Source: Chryseobacterium camelliae (lineage in GTDB: Bacteria > Bacteroidota > Bacteroidia > Flavobacteriales > Weeksellaceae). From it: DNA of 64,000 nt. Made by a program: the position numbers and the translations under genes. Of the stretch, positions 34,622-43,674 are shown piece by piece (the stretch's first letter is position 1; each line of letters opens with the position of its first letter). The stretch covers positions 3,373,156 to 3,437,155 of the forward strand of contig NZ_CP115859.1 of the NCBI RefSeq assembly GCF_027920545.1, written 5' to 3'. The notes below the pieces were generated by a model. The model did no database searches. It had not been told where the DNA came from and saw only the letters and a list, made by a program, of their open reading frames with translations.

Positions 34622-35587
34622 ATGGAATCCTATACGGAAAGAATACTGATTACAGGTGCTTTGGGACAAATTGGCACCGAACTTACGAACAGACTTGTTG
34701 AAATTCACGGAGCGGATAATGTGGTGGCTTCCGGGCTGGACAGATGGCAAAAGGGGATTACTTCTGCAGGTCATTACGAAAGAATGGATGTTACCAATAC
34801 GCAATTGGTAAGACAGATCATCAAAGATTATGAAATTACAACGGTTTACCATTTGGCTTCATTGTTATCAGGAACGTCAGAAAAGCAGCCGATTTTTGCT
34901 TGGAAACTGAATCTTGAACCTCTTCTTCATTTTTGTGAATTGGCAAAAGAAGGATTGCTTAAAAAGATTTTCTGGCCAAGTTCTATTGCGGTTTTCGGAA
35001 AAGGAATTCCTAAGGAAAATGTAGGGCAGGATGTAGTATTGAACCCGACAACGGTTTACGGAATTTCTAAAATGGCAGGAGAAAAATGGTGCGAATATTA
35101 TTTCGACAAGTATGGAGTAGATGTGAGAAGTATCAGATATCCCGGATTGATTTCTTGGAAAACTCCTGCAGGTGGTGGAACAACTGACTACGCTGTTGAA
35201 ATTTTCTATGAAGCGATTGAAGAAGGAAAATATACAAGTTTCATTTCAGAAAATACAGGAATGCCGATGTTGTATATGGATGATGCGATTAATGCAACAT
35301 TGAAATTAATGGAAGCTCCGTCAGAAAATCTTACGGTTCGTTCTTCTTATAATTTGGGAGGAATGTCATTTACTCCGAAAGAATTGGCAGAAGAAATTAA
35401 GAAAGAAATTCCAGGTTTTGAGATTGATTATAAACCGGATTTCAGACAGGCAATTGCGGATTCTTGGCCGGCTTCAATTGATGATTCTATAGCGAAAAAA
35501 GATTGGGGACTGACTTATGATTTCGGAATTTCTGAAATGTCAAAAGATATGATTAAGAATCTGAAAGTAAAATTAGGTAAAAATTAA
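34622..35587 (+). CDS. NAD-dependent epimerase-fold dehydrogenase, L-threonine 3-dehydrogenase type
   Basis: 321 residues, extended SDR. Seen: the Rossmann motif ILITGALGQIGTEL (residues ~8-21), the active-site Ser and the YxxxK pair in WPSSIAVFG and TTVYGISKMAGEKWCEYY, then RYPGLISWKTPAGGGTTDYAVEIFYEA and MPMLYMDDAINATL. That latter stretch closely resembles the SDR-type threonine dehydrogenases described from psychrophilic Flavobacterium. It would oxidise L-threonine to 2-amino-3-ketobutyrate with NAD. A nucleotide-sugar epimerase is the alternative. Confidence 0.87.
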   Translation: MESYTERILITGALGQIGTELTNRLVEIHGADNVVASGLDRWQKGITSAGHYERMDVTNTQLVRQIIKDYEITTVYHLASLLSGTSEKQPIFAWKLNLEPLLHFCELAKEGLLKKIFWPSSIAVFGKGIPKENVGQDVVLNPTTVYGISKMAGEKWCEYYFDKYGVDVRSIRYPGLISWKTPAGGGTTDYAVEIFYEAIEEGKYTSFISENTGMPMLYMDDAINATLKLMEAPSENLTVRSSYNLGGMSFTPKELAEEIKKEIPGFEIDYKPDFRQAIADSWPASIDDSIAKKDWGLTYDFGISEMSKDMIKNLKVKLGKN

Positions 35588-35671
35588 TTTAATTCAATTT
35601 AACTTTAAATAAAATGTTTTTTAACGTCTGATTATTAATTAAGTATAAATTTTATATAAACTTTACTTTAA

Positions 35672-36424
35672 ATGATTTTATTGACTTTTAACATCGTAAA
35701 TATGGAAGCTGAAGCTAAAAATAGCGCTCAGATTTCTGACGATGAGAGGTTGAAGATCACAGAAGATAATACAAAAGCTGTTCTCAGGATTTTAGATCTT
35801 CACGATGTAAAGGCAAGTTTTTTTATTGAAATTTCTATTGTTGAAAAACTTCAAAATTTACTAAAAGCAATTTCATCCAAAGGGCATGAAATTGCTTTTT
35901 ATAATCAGAGCTCCAATCTTCATCGTATTGAAGAAACAAAAAAATGGAGTCAGGATTTTTTAGAAAAACAGATTCGGGGAATTCGTCAGAAAGAGGTTAA
36001 AATTCCTCAGGAAGATTTGAAAATGTTGGAATTTAATTATGTTTCCAATATTGACCATGCAGATATTCTTTTCCCTTTTAAACGCCTGAAAAGAGATACG
36101 GAAATCATCGAAGAAGATGGGTTGAGTATTGTTCCTGAAAGTATTTCTCCTTACAGCCAGTTGCCGTATAATGATTTTGTTTTTCAGATATTGCCTATGA
36201 AGTATTACCAGAATATGGTTTTTGAAACCTTGAAGAATGATGATTTTGTTTTGATCTATCTCAATTCGTGGCAGTTTACGGATTTAAAAAAATACAGGTT
36301 TAATCTTCCTTTTTACAGGAAACTGAATGCCGGAAAAAAAATGGAGGACAAACTGGATGCCCTCCTTACCTGGATCAACGAGAAAGAATTGGCTACTTCT
36401 CGTATGAAAGATTATATATTTTAA
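35672..36424 (+). CDS. Degenerate polysaccharide-deacetylase-like protein
   Basis: 250 residues with the layout of DUF3473-type NodB-fold proteins (LLTFNIVNMEAEAK at the start, NTKAVLRILDLHDVKASFFIEISIVEKL, SSKGHEIAFYNQSSNLHRI). Where active deacetylases have LTFDxE and GHEIASHG, this one has LTFN and GHEIAFYN, so the catalytic Asp and a metal-binding His are replaced. The C-terminal part (NDDFVLIYLNSWQFTDLKKYRFNLPFYRKLN) still matches the fold. Probably a non-enzymatic member. No signal peptide. Confidence 0.72.
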   Translation: MILLTFNIVNMEAEAKNSAQISDDERLKITEDNTKAVLRILDLHDVKASFFIEISIVEKLQNLLKAISSKGHEIAFYNQSSNLHRIEETKKWSQDFLEKQIRGIRQKEVKIPQEDLKMLEFNYVSNIDHADILFPFKRLKRDTEIIEEDGLSIVPESISPYSQLPYNDFVFQILPMKYYQNMVFETLKNDDFVLIYLNSWQFTDLKKYRFNLPFYRKLNAGKKMEDKLDALLTWINEKELATSRMKDYIF

Positions 36425-36480
36425 GTTTAAAGTTCAACGTTTAAAGTTTCAAGCCTGAAAATTTTAAACATTAAACATAA

Positions 36481-36536
36481 ACTCTGAACTCTGAACTCTG
36501 AACCCTGAACCCTGAACCCTAAACCTTGAACCTTGA
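36481..36536. repeat. Heptanucleotide tandem repeat ACYCTGA x8
   Basis: Eight head-to-tail 7-bp units: ACTCTGA x3, ACCCTGA x2, ACCCTAA, ACCTTGA x2. It lies in the 115-bp gap between convergent genes. The preceding ~55 bp (GTTTAAAGTTCAACGTTTAAAG...) look like decayed units of a related repeat. Confidence 0.92.
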
Positions 36537-36539
36537 ATT

Positions 36540-37745
36540 TTAAGCTAATTCAAAAAGTGTAATTTCCGGTAGAACTCCGACTCTTCCGGGGTATCCCAAT
36601 ACTCCAAAACCTCTGTTGACGTATAATAGTTTTCCGGAGCTTTCATATAAATCCGCCCATTTTGGATATCGGTATTGAACCGGAGACCATTTTACGTTTT
36701 TCAGATCTAGGCCAAACTGCATTCCGTGTGTATGACCGGAAAGTGTCAAATGAACATTTTTAGGGTGTTTTTTTACTACATAATCGAAGTGAGTAGGGTC
36801 ATGGCTCATTAATATCTTTGTTGCGTCTTTAGGGATGTCTTTTAAGGCGTCGTCCAGTCTTCCGAATTGAGGAAAAGGTTTCAGTCCCCAGTTTTCAACC
36901 CCTAAAATGTATAGTTTTTCGCCGTTTCTGTCAATGATTCTGTGTTCGTTTCGAAGCATATCAAAACCGGCCTGTTTTTCATAGTCAATCAGTGTCTCCA
37001 GGTTCTGCTTTTTGGCAGCTGCAGATTCCCAGCTTACATAGTCGCCGTAATCGTGGTTTCCCAGTACGGCAAACTTGCCGTCTTTTGCTTTGATTTTAGA
37101 AAATAGAGGAATAAACGGTTTGAATTCATCCGCAACGTTATTCACCATGTCTCCTGTGAATAAAACCAGATCAGGATTTTGTTCATTGATCAGATCAATG
37201 GCATGTTCCAATTTGCTGGGGTCAGAGAAACTTCCGCTGTGAACGTCTGAAATTTGCACAATTTTATACCCTTTAAAACTTTTCGGAAGGTTGGTGAAAT
37301 TGATTCTTACTCTTCTTACTTTGTGGCGGTATTTTCCAAACGTGATTCCGTCGATGAATAAACCGGAAAGTAATCCGCCTAATCCCAATCCAGCCAAGCT
37401 TAGGAATTTTCTTCTTTCAGGAAAGAAATTTTCTGAAGGTTTTGTTAATCCTATTAAATAACCTCCGGCTCTGAAAATATCATCAATTAATAAAAATAGA
37501 ACGATGAAAACTTTAGGAAGAATAAAAACCAAAAATAGAGAGATCATGATTTGAGCTCTCGCTGTACTTCTGTCGGCTCTGCTGAAATGAGTGACCTCAT
37601 AGGCGAAAATACCATAAATGATTAAAGATACAGCCCAATAGGCAGTTCTTATCCAGAAGTTATCCGTTAATGTTTTTATTGCCTGATAGATGTATGCTTC
37701 TAAAAATAAAAAAATGGCGACAATAATTAAAAAATTTCTCTGCAT
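36540..37745 (-). CDS. Membrane-anchored metallophosphoesterase (YkuE-like)
   Basis: About 401 residues from ATG at 37745 (MQRNFLIIVAIFLFLEAYIY); the frame is open to GTG at 37766. Four hydrophobic helices occupy residues ~1-130, then a GlyGlyLeu-rich helix and the calcineurin-type phosphatase domain: KIVQISDVHSGSF, VLFTGDMVNN, FAVLGNHDYGDY, ILMSHDPTHFDY, LTLSGHTHGMQFG, in the standard order with all metal ligands. Active site probably faces the periplasm. Substrate unknown; relatives act on lipid-linked phosphates. Confidence 0.9.
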   Translation of the reverse strand: MQRNFLIIVAIFLFLEAYIYQAIKTLTDNFWIRTAYWAVSLIIYGIFAYEVTHFSRADRSTARAQIMISLFLVFILPKVFIVLFLLIDDIFRAGGYLIGLTKPSENFFPERRKFLSLAGLGLGGLLSGLFIDGITFGKYRHKVRRVRINFTNLPKSFKGYKIVQISDVHSGSFSDPSKLEHAIDLINEQNPDLVLFTGDMVNNVADEFKPFIPLFSKIKAKDGKFAVLGNHDYGDYVSWESAAAKKQNLETLIDYEKQAGFDMLRNEHRIIDRNGEKLYILGVENWGLKPFPQFGRLDDALKDIPKDATKILMSHDPTHFDYVVKKHPKNVHLTLSGHTHGMQFGLDLKNVKWSPVQYRYPKWADLYESSGKLLYVNRGFGVLGYPGRVGVLPEITLFELA

Positions 37746-37755
37746 AACTAAATGT

Positions 37756-37793
37756 AAAAAAAGCACAAAGAATAATTTCCCTGTGCTTTTTTA
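37756..37793 (-). terminator. Rho-independent terminator after fabH
   Basis: AAAAAAGCACA ... TGTGCTTTTTT: an 11-bp A/T-flanked stem with a 13-15 nt loop, located just after the fabH stop on the minus strand. Confidence 0.8.
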
Positions 37794-37813
37794 TATTTTA
37801 AATTAAAATAATA

Positions 37814-38881
37814 TTAAGGAAATCTATAAACAAGAGCATTGATGTTCATTCCGGCTCCAACCGAAGTCATCACAATGTTCCCTTTTTCTTTAAACGATTG
37901 ACCCTCCATTTTTCCTTTAATTATTAAATCATACATGGTAGGAATTGTTGCTACGGAAGAGTTTCCAAGGTCTTGAATGGTCATTGGAGAGATAGAATGG
38001 TCATAATCTTTCACATTGTAAAGCTTGTGAAGTCTTTCGATCATGGCGTAATCCATCTTAGCGTTTGCCTGGTGGATTAAAATTTTGTTGATATCCTCAA
38101 TAGACAGACCTGCGTCTTCAATAGTTTCTTTAATAGCGGCAGGAACGTTTTTAAGAGCGTACTCATAAATTTTTCTTCCCTGCATTCTCACAAATAAACG
38201 GGTTTGATCAGTATTTTTATTAATCGAAGGCCCGTTTGCTAAATAATCAAGCTCAATACCGTTATCGCAAATTGTATTGTGGGCAATAATTCCTACGTTT
38301 TCTTCATCAGTAGCTTTTACTACAACAGCTCCGGCTCCGTCTGCAAAGATCATTCTGTTTCTGTCAGAAGGATCTGTTACTCTGCTTAATGTTTCACCTC
38401 CGATTACAAGAATCGTCTTTGCTGATCCTGCTTTGATTAATGTATTAGCCAAAATCATGGCTTCTACCCATCCCGGACATCCGAAAAGCATATCATAAGT
38501 AACGCATTTTCTGTTTTTGATGCCCAGTTTGTTTTTTACTCTCGCAGCCATTGTCGGCATAAAGTCAGCGTAGCCATTTACGGTTACTTCTCCGAAATTA
38601 CTTGCGTAGATAATATAATCTAATTCTTCCTGATCTATTTTTGCATCTGCAATAGCAATTTTTGCAGCTTCATAACCGATTTGTGAATTCGAAAGATCTT
38701 CTTCTATAAATCTCCTGTTTTCTATCTCTGTGATTTCTACAAATTTCGCAATAGTTTCCTCAGCAGGCTTGTCAATCTTCACCCCGTCTTCTGAATAAAA
38801 CTCTGAATCTAGAAAATAATCTCTTCCAATAATCCTTGTAGGAAGGTAAGATCCAGAACCAATAATGATCGTATTCGGCAT
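37814..38881 (-). CDS. 3-oxoacyl-ACP synthase III (FabH-type)
   Basis: 355-residue thiolase-fold condensing enzyme. Seen: the catalytic Cys in MLFGCPGWVEAMILA (near residue 130), the His in ILIHQANAKMDYAMIER and the Asn in QDLGNSSVATIPTMYDL, in the order of KAS III. Longer than E. coli FabH (317), mainly through insertions in the N-terminal half. It could start straight- or branched-chain fatty acid synthesis, or belong to a specialised lipid or pigment pathway. The lone genomic position gives no hint. Confidence 0.9.
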   Translation of the reverse strand: MPNTIIIGSGSYLPTRIIGRDYFLDSEFYSEDGVKIDKPAEETIAKFVEITEIENRRFIEEDLSNSQIGYEAAKIAIADAKIDQEELDYIIYASNFGEVTVNGYADFMPTMAARVKNKLGIKNRKCVTYDMLFGCPGWVEAMILANTLIKAGSAKTILVIGGETLSRVTDPSDRNRMIFADGAGAVVVKATDEENVGIIAHNTICDNGIELDYLANGPSINKNTDQTRLFVRMQGRKIYEYALKNVPAAIKETIEDAGLSIEDINKILIHQANAKMDYAMIERLHKLYNVKDYDHSISPMTIQDLGNSSVATIPTMYDLIIKGKMEGQSFKEKGNIVMTSVGAGMNINALVYRFP

Positions 38882-38908
38882 TCGTTTATATGATTTTTTT
38901 TAAAGATG

Positions 38909-38916
38909 CAAAGTTA
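38909..38916 (-). promoter_or_regulatory. -7 element of fabH
   Basis: TAACTTTG on the minus strand, a full match, 27 bp from the start codon. It is divergent to the promoter at 38954. Confidence 0.6.
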
Positions 38917-38953
38917 ATAATTAATATTAATAACGGAGAATTAAAAATATTAT

Positions 38954-38961
38954 TAAATTTG
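38954..38961 (+). promoter_or_regulatory. -7 element of the membrane-protein-ubiE-porT unit
   Basis: TAAATTTG, a full match, 22 bp before the ATG at 38984. Confidence 0.65.
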
Positions 38962-38983
38962 CAAAAATTGTACTTTACAATCT

Positions 38984-39553
38984 ATGAAAAACAATTCGTC
39001 CTTAAAAGGCTTACTTATTGCAATTGTGGTGTTTATTATTGCCTTTGGGGTCTACTTCCTTTTTTTAGCAAAGAAGAATTATTTTGTGGTAGATAATCCT
39101 ACACCCGATACCTATTATTATAAGATTAATAACGGTTCTGAAGGAATTGTTGCCGGTGGGCAGTTTGTACATGTAGATTTAAACCAAGGGAAAAATTCTA
39201 TTCAAGTTTTCGATAAAAACAAAAAGTTACTTTACGATTCTGCGTTTGAAGTCAATAAGATTCGTGGGTTGATTAATATTGCACATCAGGATTATTACGT
39301 GAATGATCAATATTATGGATACAATCTTAAAAAAGATTCATTACTTTTGGCTCTTGATAAGACTACAATCGATGGTAAAGCGTATTATGGAGGTGCAAGG
39401 CACTTCAATAAACTGTACACCGAAGATTTTTATTATAATGTAGATGAGGATTATGATAAAATTATTAAAAACATTCAGAAGGTAGAATCCAGATCGAAGA
39501 TTTTCAGAAAGCAGGATTACCTTAATTATTATAAAGAATATTACAAGTTTTAA
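38984..39553 (+). CDS. Membrane-anchored protein of unknown function
   Basis: 189 residues with one N-terminal transmembrane helix (LKGLLIAIVVFIIAFGVYFLFLA, residues ~7-29) and a periplasmic domain rich in Tyr, Asp and Asn. Nothing in it matches a known family. The last 30 residues are basic (RSKIFRKQDYLNYYKEYYKF). It is 3 bp from ubiE, so it is part of the same transcript with porT. Confidence 0.75.
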   Translation: MKNNSSLKGLLIAIVVFIIAFGVYFLFLAKKNYFVVDNPTPDTYYYKINNGSEGIVAGGQFVHVDLNQGKNSIQVFDKNKKLLYDSAFEVNKIRGLINIAHQDYYVNDQYYGYNLKKDSLLLALDKTTIDGKAYYGGARHFNKLYTEDFYYNVDEDYDKIIKNIQKVESRSKIFRKQDYLNYYKEYYKF

Positions 39554-39556
39554 GTT

Positions 39557-40288
39557 TTGACAAAAGATATCAACCAAGTTACTCCCTACAATTCTGAGGC
39601 TACAAAGAAAAGCCAGGTAGAGGATATGTTCGACAATATTGCACCAAAATACGATCTTCTTAATCGTGTTTTATCTCTGAAAATTGATGTTTTGTGGAGA
39701 AATACTTTGGTGAAATGGATGAAAAATGACCAGCCGCAAGAAGTGCTGGATGTGGCTACAGGAACGGGAGATTTAGCAATTACAATAGAAAAAGGAACAG
39801 GTTCCAAAGTAATTGGTTTAGATTTATCGCAACAAATGTTAAATGTTGGCGTTATTAAAATAAAAAAACTTAATTTAGACGGCAAAATTTCCATGCAAAA
39901 AGGAGATGCAGAAAATTTACCTTTCGAGGACAATAGATTTGATGCTGTTTCCGTTGCATTTGGAGTGAGGAATTTTGAGAACCTTACCAAAGGGTTAGCA
40001 GAATTAAGAAGAGTAGTTAAAGATAACAAGAGTGTTTATATACTGGAGTTTTCAAAGGTTGAGGGGTTCTTAGGACCATTGTATATGTTTTATTTCAAAA
40101 ATATATTACCTGCCATAGGCAGACTGGTTTCTAAAGATAATAGGGCATATACATACCTTCCGGATTCTGTAAATGCTTTTCCTTTCGGGGAAAAGATGAG
40201 ACAAATTCTTTTAGATACAGGATTTAAAAAAGTTGAATATAAAAAACTAAGTTTAGGTATAGCCACAATTTATAAAGCAACAAAGTAA
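39557..40288 (+). CDS. ubiE: Demethylmenaquinone methyltransferase
   Basis: SAM-dependent C-methylation of demethylmenaquinone, the last step of menaquinone synthesis. 243 residues. Seen: FDNIAPKYDLLNRVLSLKID (residues ~27-46), the SAM motif VLDVATGTGDLAI, DLSQQMLNVG, AVSVAFGVRNFEN and EFSKVEGFLG, all UbiE/MenG signatures. The start is TTG at 39557: no ATG lies between it and the conserved N-terminus. Supplies menaquinone to oxidases such as CydAB. Confidence 0.95.
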   Translation: MTKDINQVTPYNSEATKKSQVEDMFDNIAPKYDLLNRVLSLKIDVLWRNTLVKWMKNDQPQEVLDVATGTGDLAITIEKGTGSKVIGLDLSQQMLNVGVIKIKKLNLDGKISMQKGDAENLPFEDNRFDAVSVAFGVRNFENLTKGLAELRRVVKDNKSVYILEFSKVEGFLGPLYMFYFKNILPAIGRLVSKDNRAYTYLPDSVNAFPFGEKMRQILLDTGFKKVEYKKLSLGIATIYKATK

Positions 40289-40291
40289 CCT

Positions 40292-41074
40292 ATGAATAAA
40301 TTTTTATTAAGAGCACTGGTTTTAGCGTCAGTAAATATTGCAGTTTTGGCAAATGCACAATTCAGAACCCGAAACAGAATGGATAAGTTGGAAGACTTTG
40401 ACGAGCAAAAATTCAGTTGGGGATTTTATTTGAACGGCAATATGCTGGATTACCGTATAGTACTTAATCCAAGATATGGAACCTACGGGAACCAAAATCT
40501 TGTTACATCCAAAGAGAGTACTAGTTTTGGGGCTGGTCTTATCGCAAAATGGAGACTTAATGATTATTTAGATCTAAGAATGGAGCCTGGGTTGCAGTTT
40601 GCTCAAAGAAAGTTGATGTTTGATACTGAGTATAATAATCAGTACGCTAATGGAACATTAACTAATGACCCGTTTATTCCGATGGCTCTTACAGACAAAG
40701 ATAAAACTAGAGAGGTTAAATCCACTTTGGTTGATGTTCCTGTATTGCTGGAACTTCATGGACAAAGATGGTACAACTCCAGACCGTATGTGGCGGCAGG
40801 GGTAAATTATGTGGTAAACTTACAGTCAAATTCAGATTCTACAGATGACAATATGCAGCAGGTTTTCAGATCGACTACACACAACTTTGCTTGGTCTGCA
40901 GAAATGGGTATTCAGTTTTACTTTAATAAATTTAAATTAACACCGGCAATCAGAGGTACTTTCTTTATGAATAACGAGATTGTTGCGGATAACGGAACAA
41001 CGCCTCCATATTGGGCAGCCGCTATATCAACATTGCAGACAAGAGCGATCATGTTTGTATTGAAGTTTGAATAA
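40292..41074 (+). CDS. porT: PorT-family outer membrane protein (type IX secretion)
   Basis: 260 residues, signal peptide MNKFLLRALVLASVNIAVLANAQ. The mature chain is a series of amphipathic beta strands (FSWGFYLNGNMLDYRIVLNP, SFGAGLIAKWRLNDYLDLRMEPGLQFAQRKL, TLVDVPVLLELHGQRWYNSRPYVAAGVNYVV) ending in Phe-Glu, typical of the PorT/SprT beta-barrel. PorT is required for type IX secretion. The ubiE-porT order is, as I recall, conserved in Flavobacteria, which strengthens the call over a generic beta-barrel. Confidence 0.85.
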   Translation: MNKFLLRALVLASVNIAVLANAQFRTRNRMDKLEDFDEQKFSWGFYLNGNMLDYRIVLNPRYGTYGNQNLVTSKESTSFGAGLIAKWRLNDYLDLRMEPGLQFAQRKLMFDTEYNNQYANGTLTNDPFIPMALTDKDKTREVKSTLVDVPVLLELHGQRWYNSRPYVAAGVNYVVNLQSNSDSTDDNMQQVFRSTTHNFAWSAEMGIQFYFNKFKLTPAIRGTFFMNNEIVADNGTTPPYWAAAISTLQTRAIMFVLKFE

Positions 41075-41214
41075 AAAATACTTAAGAATAAATACTAAGG
41101 AGATGCGCTTGTATCTCCTTTTTTTGTTTTAAATTCAAAATATAGAGACTTTTATTTTTGTTAATGTTAATATTTTGTTATTTTTGCTAATAGTTAGAAT
41201 ATACAAAACCTGAA

Positions 41215-41517
41215 ATGCTTCAAGAGTTAGAAACCAATTTTTCAGAATTAGAAAAGAAGATTATGAATTTGCAAAAGAATTACAATAATCTTACTGAAAA
41301 ATTATCGGAACTAAGCATTGAAAACAAAGAATTGCAAAGGAAGTATGATGAAGAAAGAAAAAGAAATCAGGTATTAGCAGAAGAACAAAAAAATATAAAA
41401 CTTTATTCAGCAATATCAGGAAATCCTGAACACAATAGATTAATGAAAAACCATATCAACAGATTGGTAAAAGAGATAGATTTCTGTATTGCTCAGCTTC
41501 AAAACAGTGGATTATAA
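41215..41517 (+). CDS. Short coiled-coil protein upstream of zapA
   Basis: 100 residues, almost entirely heptad-repeat coiled coil (FSELEKKIMNLQKNYNNLTEKLSELSIENKELQRKYDEERKRNQVL, residues ~9-54). The short C-terminal helix is RLMKNHINRLVKEIDFCIAQLQ. Overlaps zapA by one base (TAATG). A cell-division partner of ZapA, comparable in design to ZapB, is a reasonable guess from position and structure; there is no sequence signature to prove it. Confidence 0.8.
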   Translation: MLQELETNFSELEKKIMNLQKNYNNLTEKLSELSIENKELQRKYDEERKRNQVLAEEQKNIKLYSAISGNPEHNRLMKNHINRLVKEIDFCIAQLQNSGL

Positions 41518-41804
41518 TGGAGGTAAGGAGAATAACCATAAACATTGCAGGAAGAGTATATCCGCTGAATGTACCTGCAGCAGAGGAAGAAACTTTGCGC
41601 AAAGTGGGGAAGCAGATAGAGAATATGATTAAAGATTTTGAACAAAATTTCGATGTAAGAGACAAACAAGATGCTTTGGCAATGTGTGCCCTTAAATTAG
41701 GAACCAACGCTGAAGTGGTGTCTGCGAACTACGAAAAAAATATAAATTCTACCAATGAAAGATTAAGTAAAATTAATCAATCACTGAATGAAATTGGAAA
41801 ATAA
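41517..41804 (+). CDS. zapA: Cell division protein ZapA
   Basis: 95 residues, ZapA-type: the N-terminal beta-hairpin VRRITINIAGRVYPLNVPAAEEETLRKVGKQIENMI and a C-terminal coiled coil after the DKQDALAMCALKLG helix, which are the two parts of ZapA. It binds and bundles FtsZ at the division ring. Translationally coupled to the coiled-coil gene and followed by a 6S-like RNA, a neighbourhood also seen in proteobacteria. Confidence 0.92.
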   Translation: MEVRRITINIAGRVYPLNVPAAEEETLRKVGKQIENMIKDFEQNFDVRDKQDALAMCALKLGTNAEVVSANYEKNINSTNERLSKINQSLNEIGK

Positions 41805-41845
41805 ATTTTCCGCAAGACTGCCTACAATAATTCTAACACATTAAA

Positions 41846-41990
41846 GGTAAACTCAACGCTAAACAATTACCGAACAAATGTCCATTGAATGGCGTGCCGA
41901 TTTTCGGATTACAGACAATGGAAATCAGTTCAAATCGTGTTGATTAGGAGTTTACTCTCAATCTCTGGATTATTGTGGGCTTTTTTTATT
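41846..41990 (+). ncRNA. ssrS: 6S RNA (6S-Flavo type)
   Basis: A 110-nt irregular rod: closing stem GTAAACTC (41847-41854) with GAGTTTAC (41948-41955), an AAC/GTT extension, a large internal open region, an inner stem TCCATTG (41882-41888) with CAATGGA (41926-41932) and a terminal hairpin CCGATTTTCGG. It lies between zapA and rny with no ORF. A GGGC followed by seven T at 41978-41988 may end the transcript. The rod with central bubble and the zapA neighbourhood fit the 6S-Flavo family, which I name from memory. Confidence 0.68.
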
Positions 41991-42022
41991 GAATAACGTA
42001 AGACAATTAAAACTCGATATAT

Positions 42023-43594
42023 ATGACAACAACCGCTATTATTATAGGCGTGATTTGTTTAGTAATAGGTGCAGTATTAGGAATGTTTTTTTCCAAAAGC
42101 TCATTAAATACTAAAGCAAAATTTATTATAGATGATGCAAAGAAAAATGCAGAAAACCTTGTAGAAAAAGCTACAGTACAGGCTGAATCCATAAAGAAAG
42201 AAAAAAATCTTCAGGCTAAAGAAAAATTCCTGGAATTGAAATCTCAGCACGATGCAGATATTCAGTCCCGTGAAAAGAAAATGCAGGAGATTGAAAAGAG
42301 AACGAAAGACAAAGAAAACAAGTTGAATGACGAGCTTAGCAAGACAGGAAAACTTGAAAAAGATTTGGACAGGCAAATTGCTGATTATTCTAAAAAAACA
42401 GAAATTTTAGAAAGAAAGCAACAGGAATTAGATACAGCAACAGCTAAAAAAGTAGAGATCCTTGAAAAAATCGCAAACTATACAGCAGATGAAGCTAAAG
42501 CAGAATTGGTAGAAACCATGAAGGCCGAAGCGAAGACAAGAGCTCAGGCACATGTTCAGAGCATTATGGAAGAAGCTCAGATGAATGCGAAAAATGAAGC
42601 CAGAAAAATAGTTATTCAGACTATTCAGAGAATTGGGACAGAGCAGGCAATCGAAAATTCAGTATCTGTTTTCAATATCGAGTCGGATGAAGTAAAAGGT
42701 AGGATTATCGGTAGAGAAGGTAGAAATATCCGTGCTTTGGAAGCAGTTACAGGGGTAGAAATTATTGTAGATGATACTCCTGAAGCGATTCTTCTTTCAT
42801 GTTTCGATCCGGTAAGAAGAGAAATTGCAAGACTATCCCTTCACAGATTGGTTACAGATGGTAGAATTCACCCTGCAAGAATCGAAGAAGTGGTGGAGAA
42901 AACTAAGAAGCAAATCGAAGAAGAAATTATTGAAGTAGGGAAGAGAACGATTATTGATTTAGGAATTCACGGATTACATCCGGAATTGATTAAAATCGTT
43001 GGTAGAATGAAATACCGTTCTTCTTATGGTCAGAATTTATTACAGCACTCAAGAGAGGTGGCGAATATTGCTGCAACGATGGCTGCTGAATTAGGATTAA
43101 ATGTAAAATTAGCTAAAAGAGCAGGTTTATTGCATGATATAGGTAAAGTTCCTGAACAGGAATCAGAACTTCCCCACGCTTTACTGGGAATGCAATGGGC
43201 TGAAAAATATGGTGAAAATGCAGAAGTTGTAAATGCAATCGGAGCTCACCACGACGAAGTGGAAATGACTTCATTATTATCACCGATTATTCAGGTTGCC
43301 GATGCCATTTCCGGAGCAAGACCGGGGGCAAGAAGACAAGTGTTGGAATCTTATATCCAAAGACTAAAAGACCTTGAATCTGCAGCATTAAGTTTCGACG
43401 GAGTTTCGTCAGCATATGCAATTCAGGCGGGTAGAGAATTAAGAGTAATGGTGGAAAGCGGAAAAGTAAATGATGAAGTAGCTTCTCAATTATCTTACGA
43501 TATTTCAGAAAAAATCCAGAACGAACTGACTTATCCGGGGCAAGTAAAAGTAACCGTAATCAGAGAGACAAGAGCGGTGAATATTGCGAGATAA
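42023..43594 (+). CDS. rny: Ribonuclease Y
   Basis: Membrane-anchored endoribonuclease that starts mRNA decay. 523 residues. Seen: an N-terminal transmembrane helix ([21 protein letters not shown]), a long Lys/Glu-rich coiled coil (residues ~30-190), a KH domain with [26 protein letters not shown] (residues ~230-256) and the HD domain with [12 protein letters not shown] and GAHHDEVEM. All domains are complete and in the usual order. Confidence 0.96.
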   Translation: MTTTAIIIGVICLVIGAVLGMFFSKSSLNTKAKFIIDDAKKNAENLVEKATVQAESIKKEKNLQAKEKFLELKSQHDADIQSREKKMQEIEKRTKDKENKLNDELSKTGKLEKDLDRQIADYSKKTEILERKQQELDTATAKKVEILEKIANYTADEAKAELVETMKAEAKTRAQAHVQSIMEEAQMNAKNEARKIVIQTIQRIGTEQAIENSVSVFNIESDEVKGRIIGREGRNIRALEAVTGVEIIVDDTPEAILLSCFDPVRREIARLSLHRLVTDGRIHPARIEEVVEKTKKQIEEEIIEVGKRTIIDLGIHGLHPELIKIVGRMKYRSSYGQNLLQHSREVANIAATMAAELGLNVKLAKRAGLLHDIGKVPEQESELPHALLGMQWAEKYGENAEVVNAIGAHHDEVEMTSLLSPIIQVADAISGARPGARRQVLESYIQRLKDLESAALSFDGVSSAYAIQAGRELRVMVESGKVNDEVASQLSYDISEKIQNELTYPGQVKVTVIRETRAVNIAR

Positions 43595-43615
43595 TAATCA
43601 AAAAAAGATATTTTT

Positions 43616-43648
43616 TAAAAACCTTTCAAGAAATTGAAAGGTTTTTTA
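43616..43648 (+). terminator. Rho-independent terminator after rny
   Basis: AAAAACCTTTCAAGAAATTGAAAGGTTTTTT: an 12-13 bp stem with T-tract. Confidence 0.93.
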
Positions 43649-43674
43649 TTTTTAGCGAAATTTATTGACTGAAT

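Noticed and set aside
36481..36536. CRISPR array
   Set aside because: The unit is 7 bp with no spacers; it is a simple tandem repeat and no cas genes are present.
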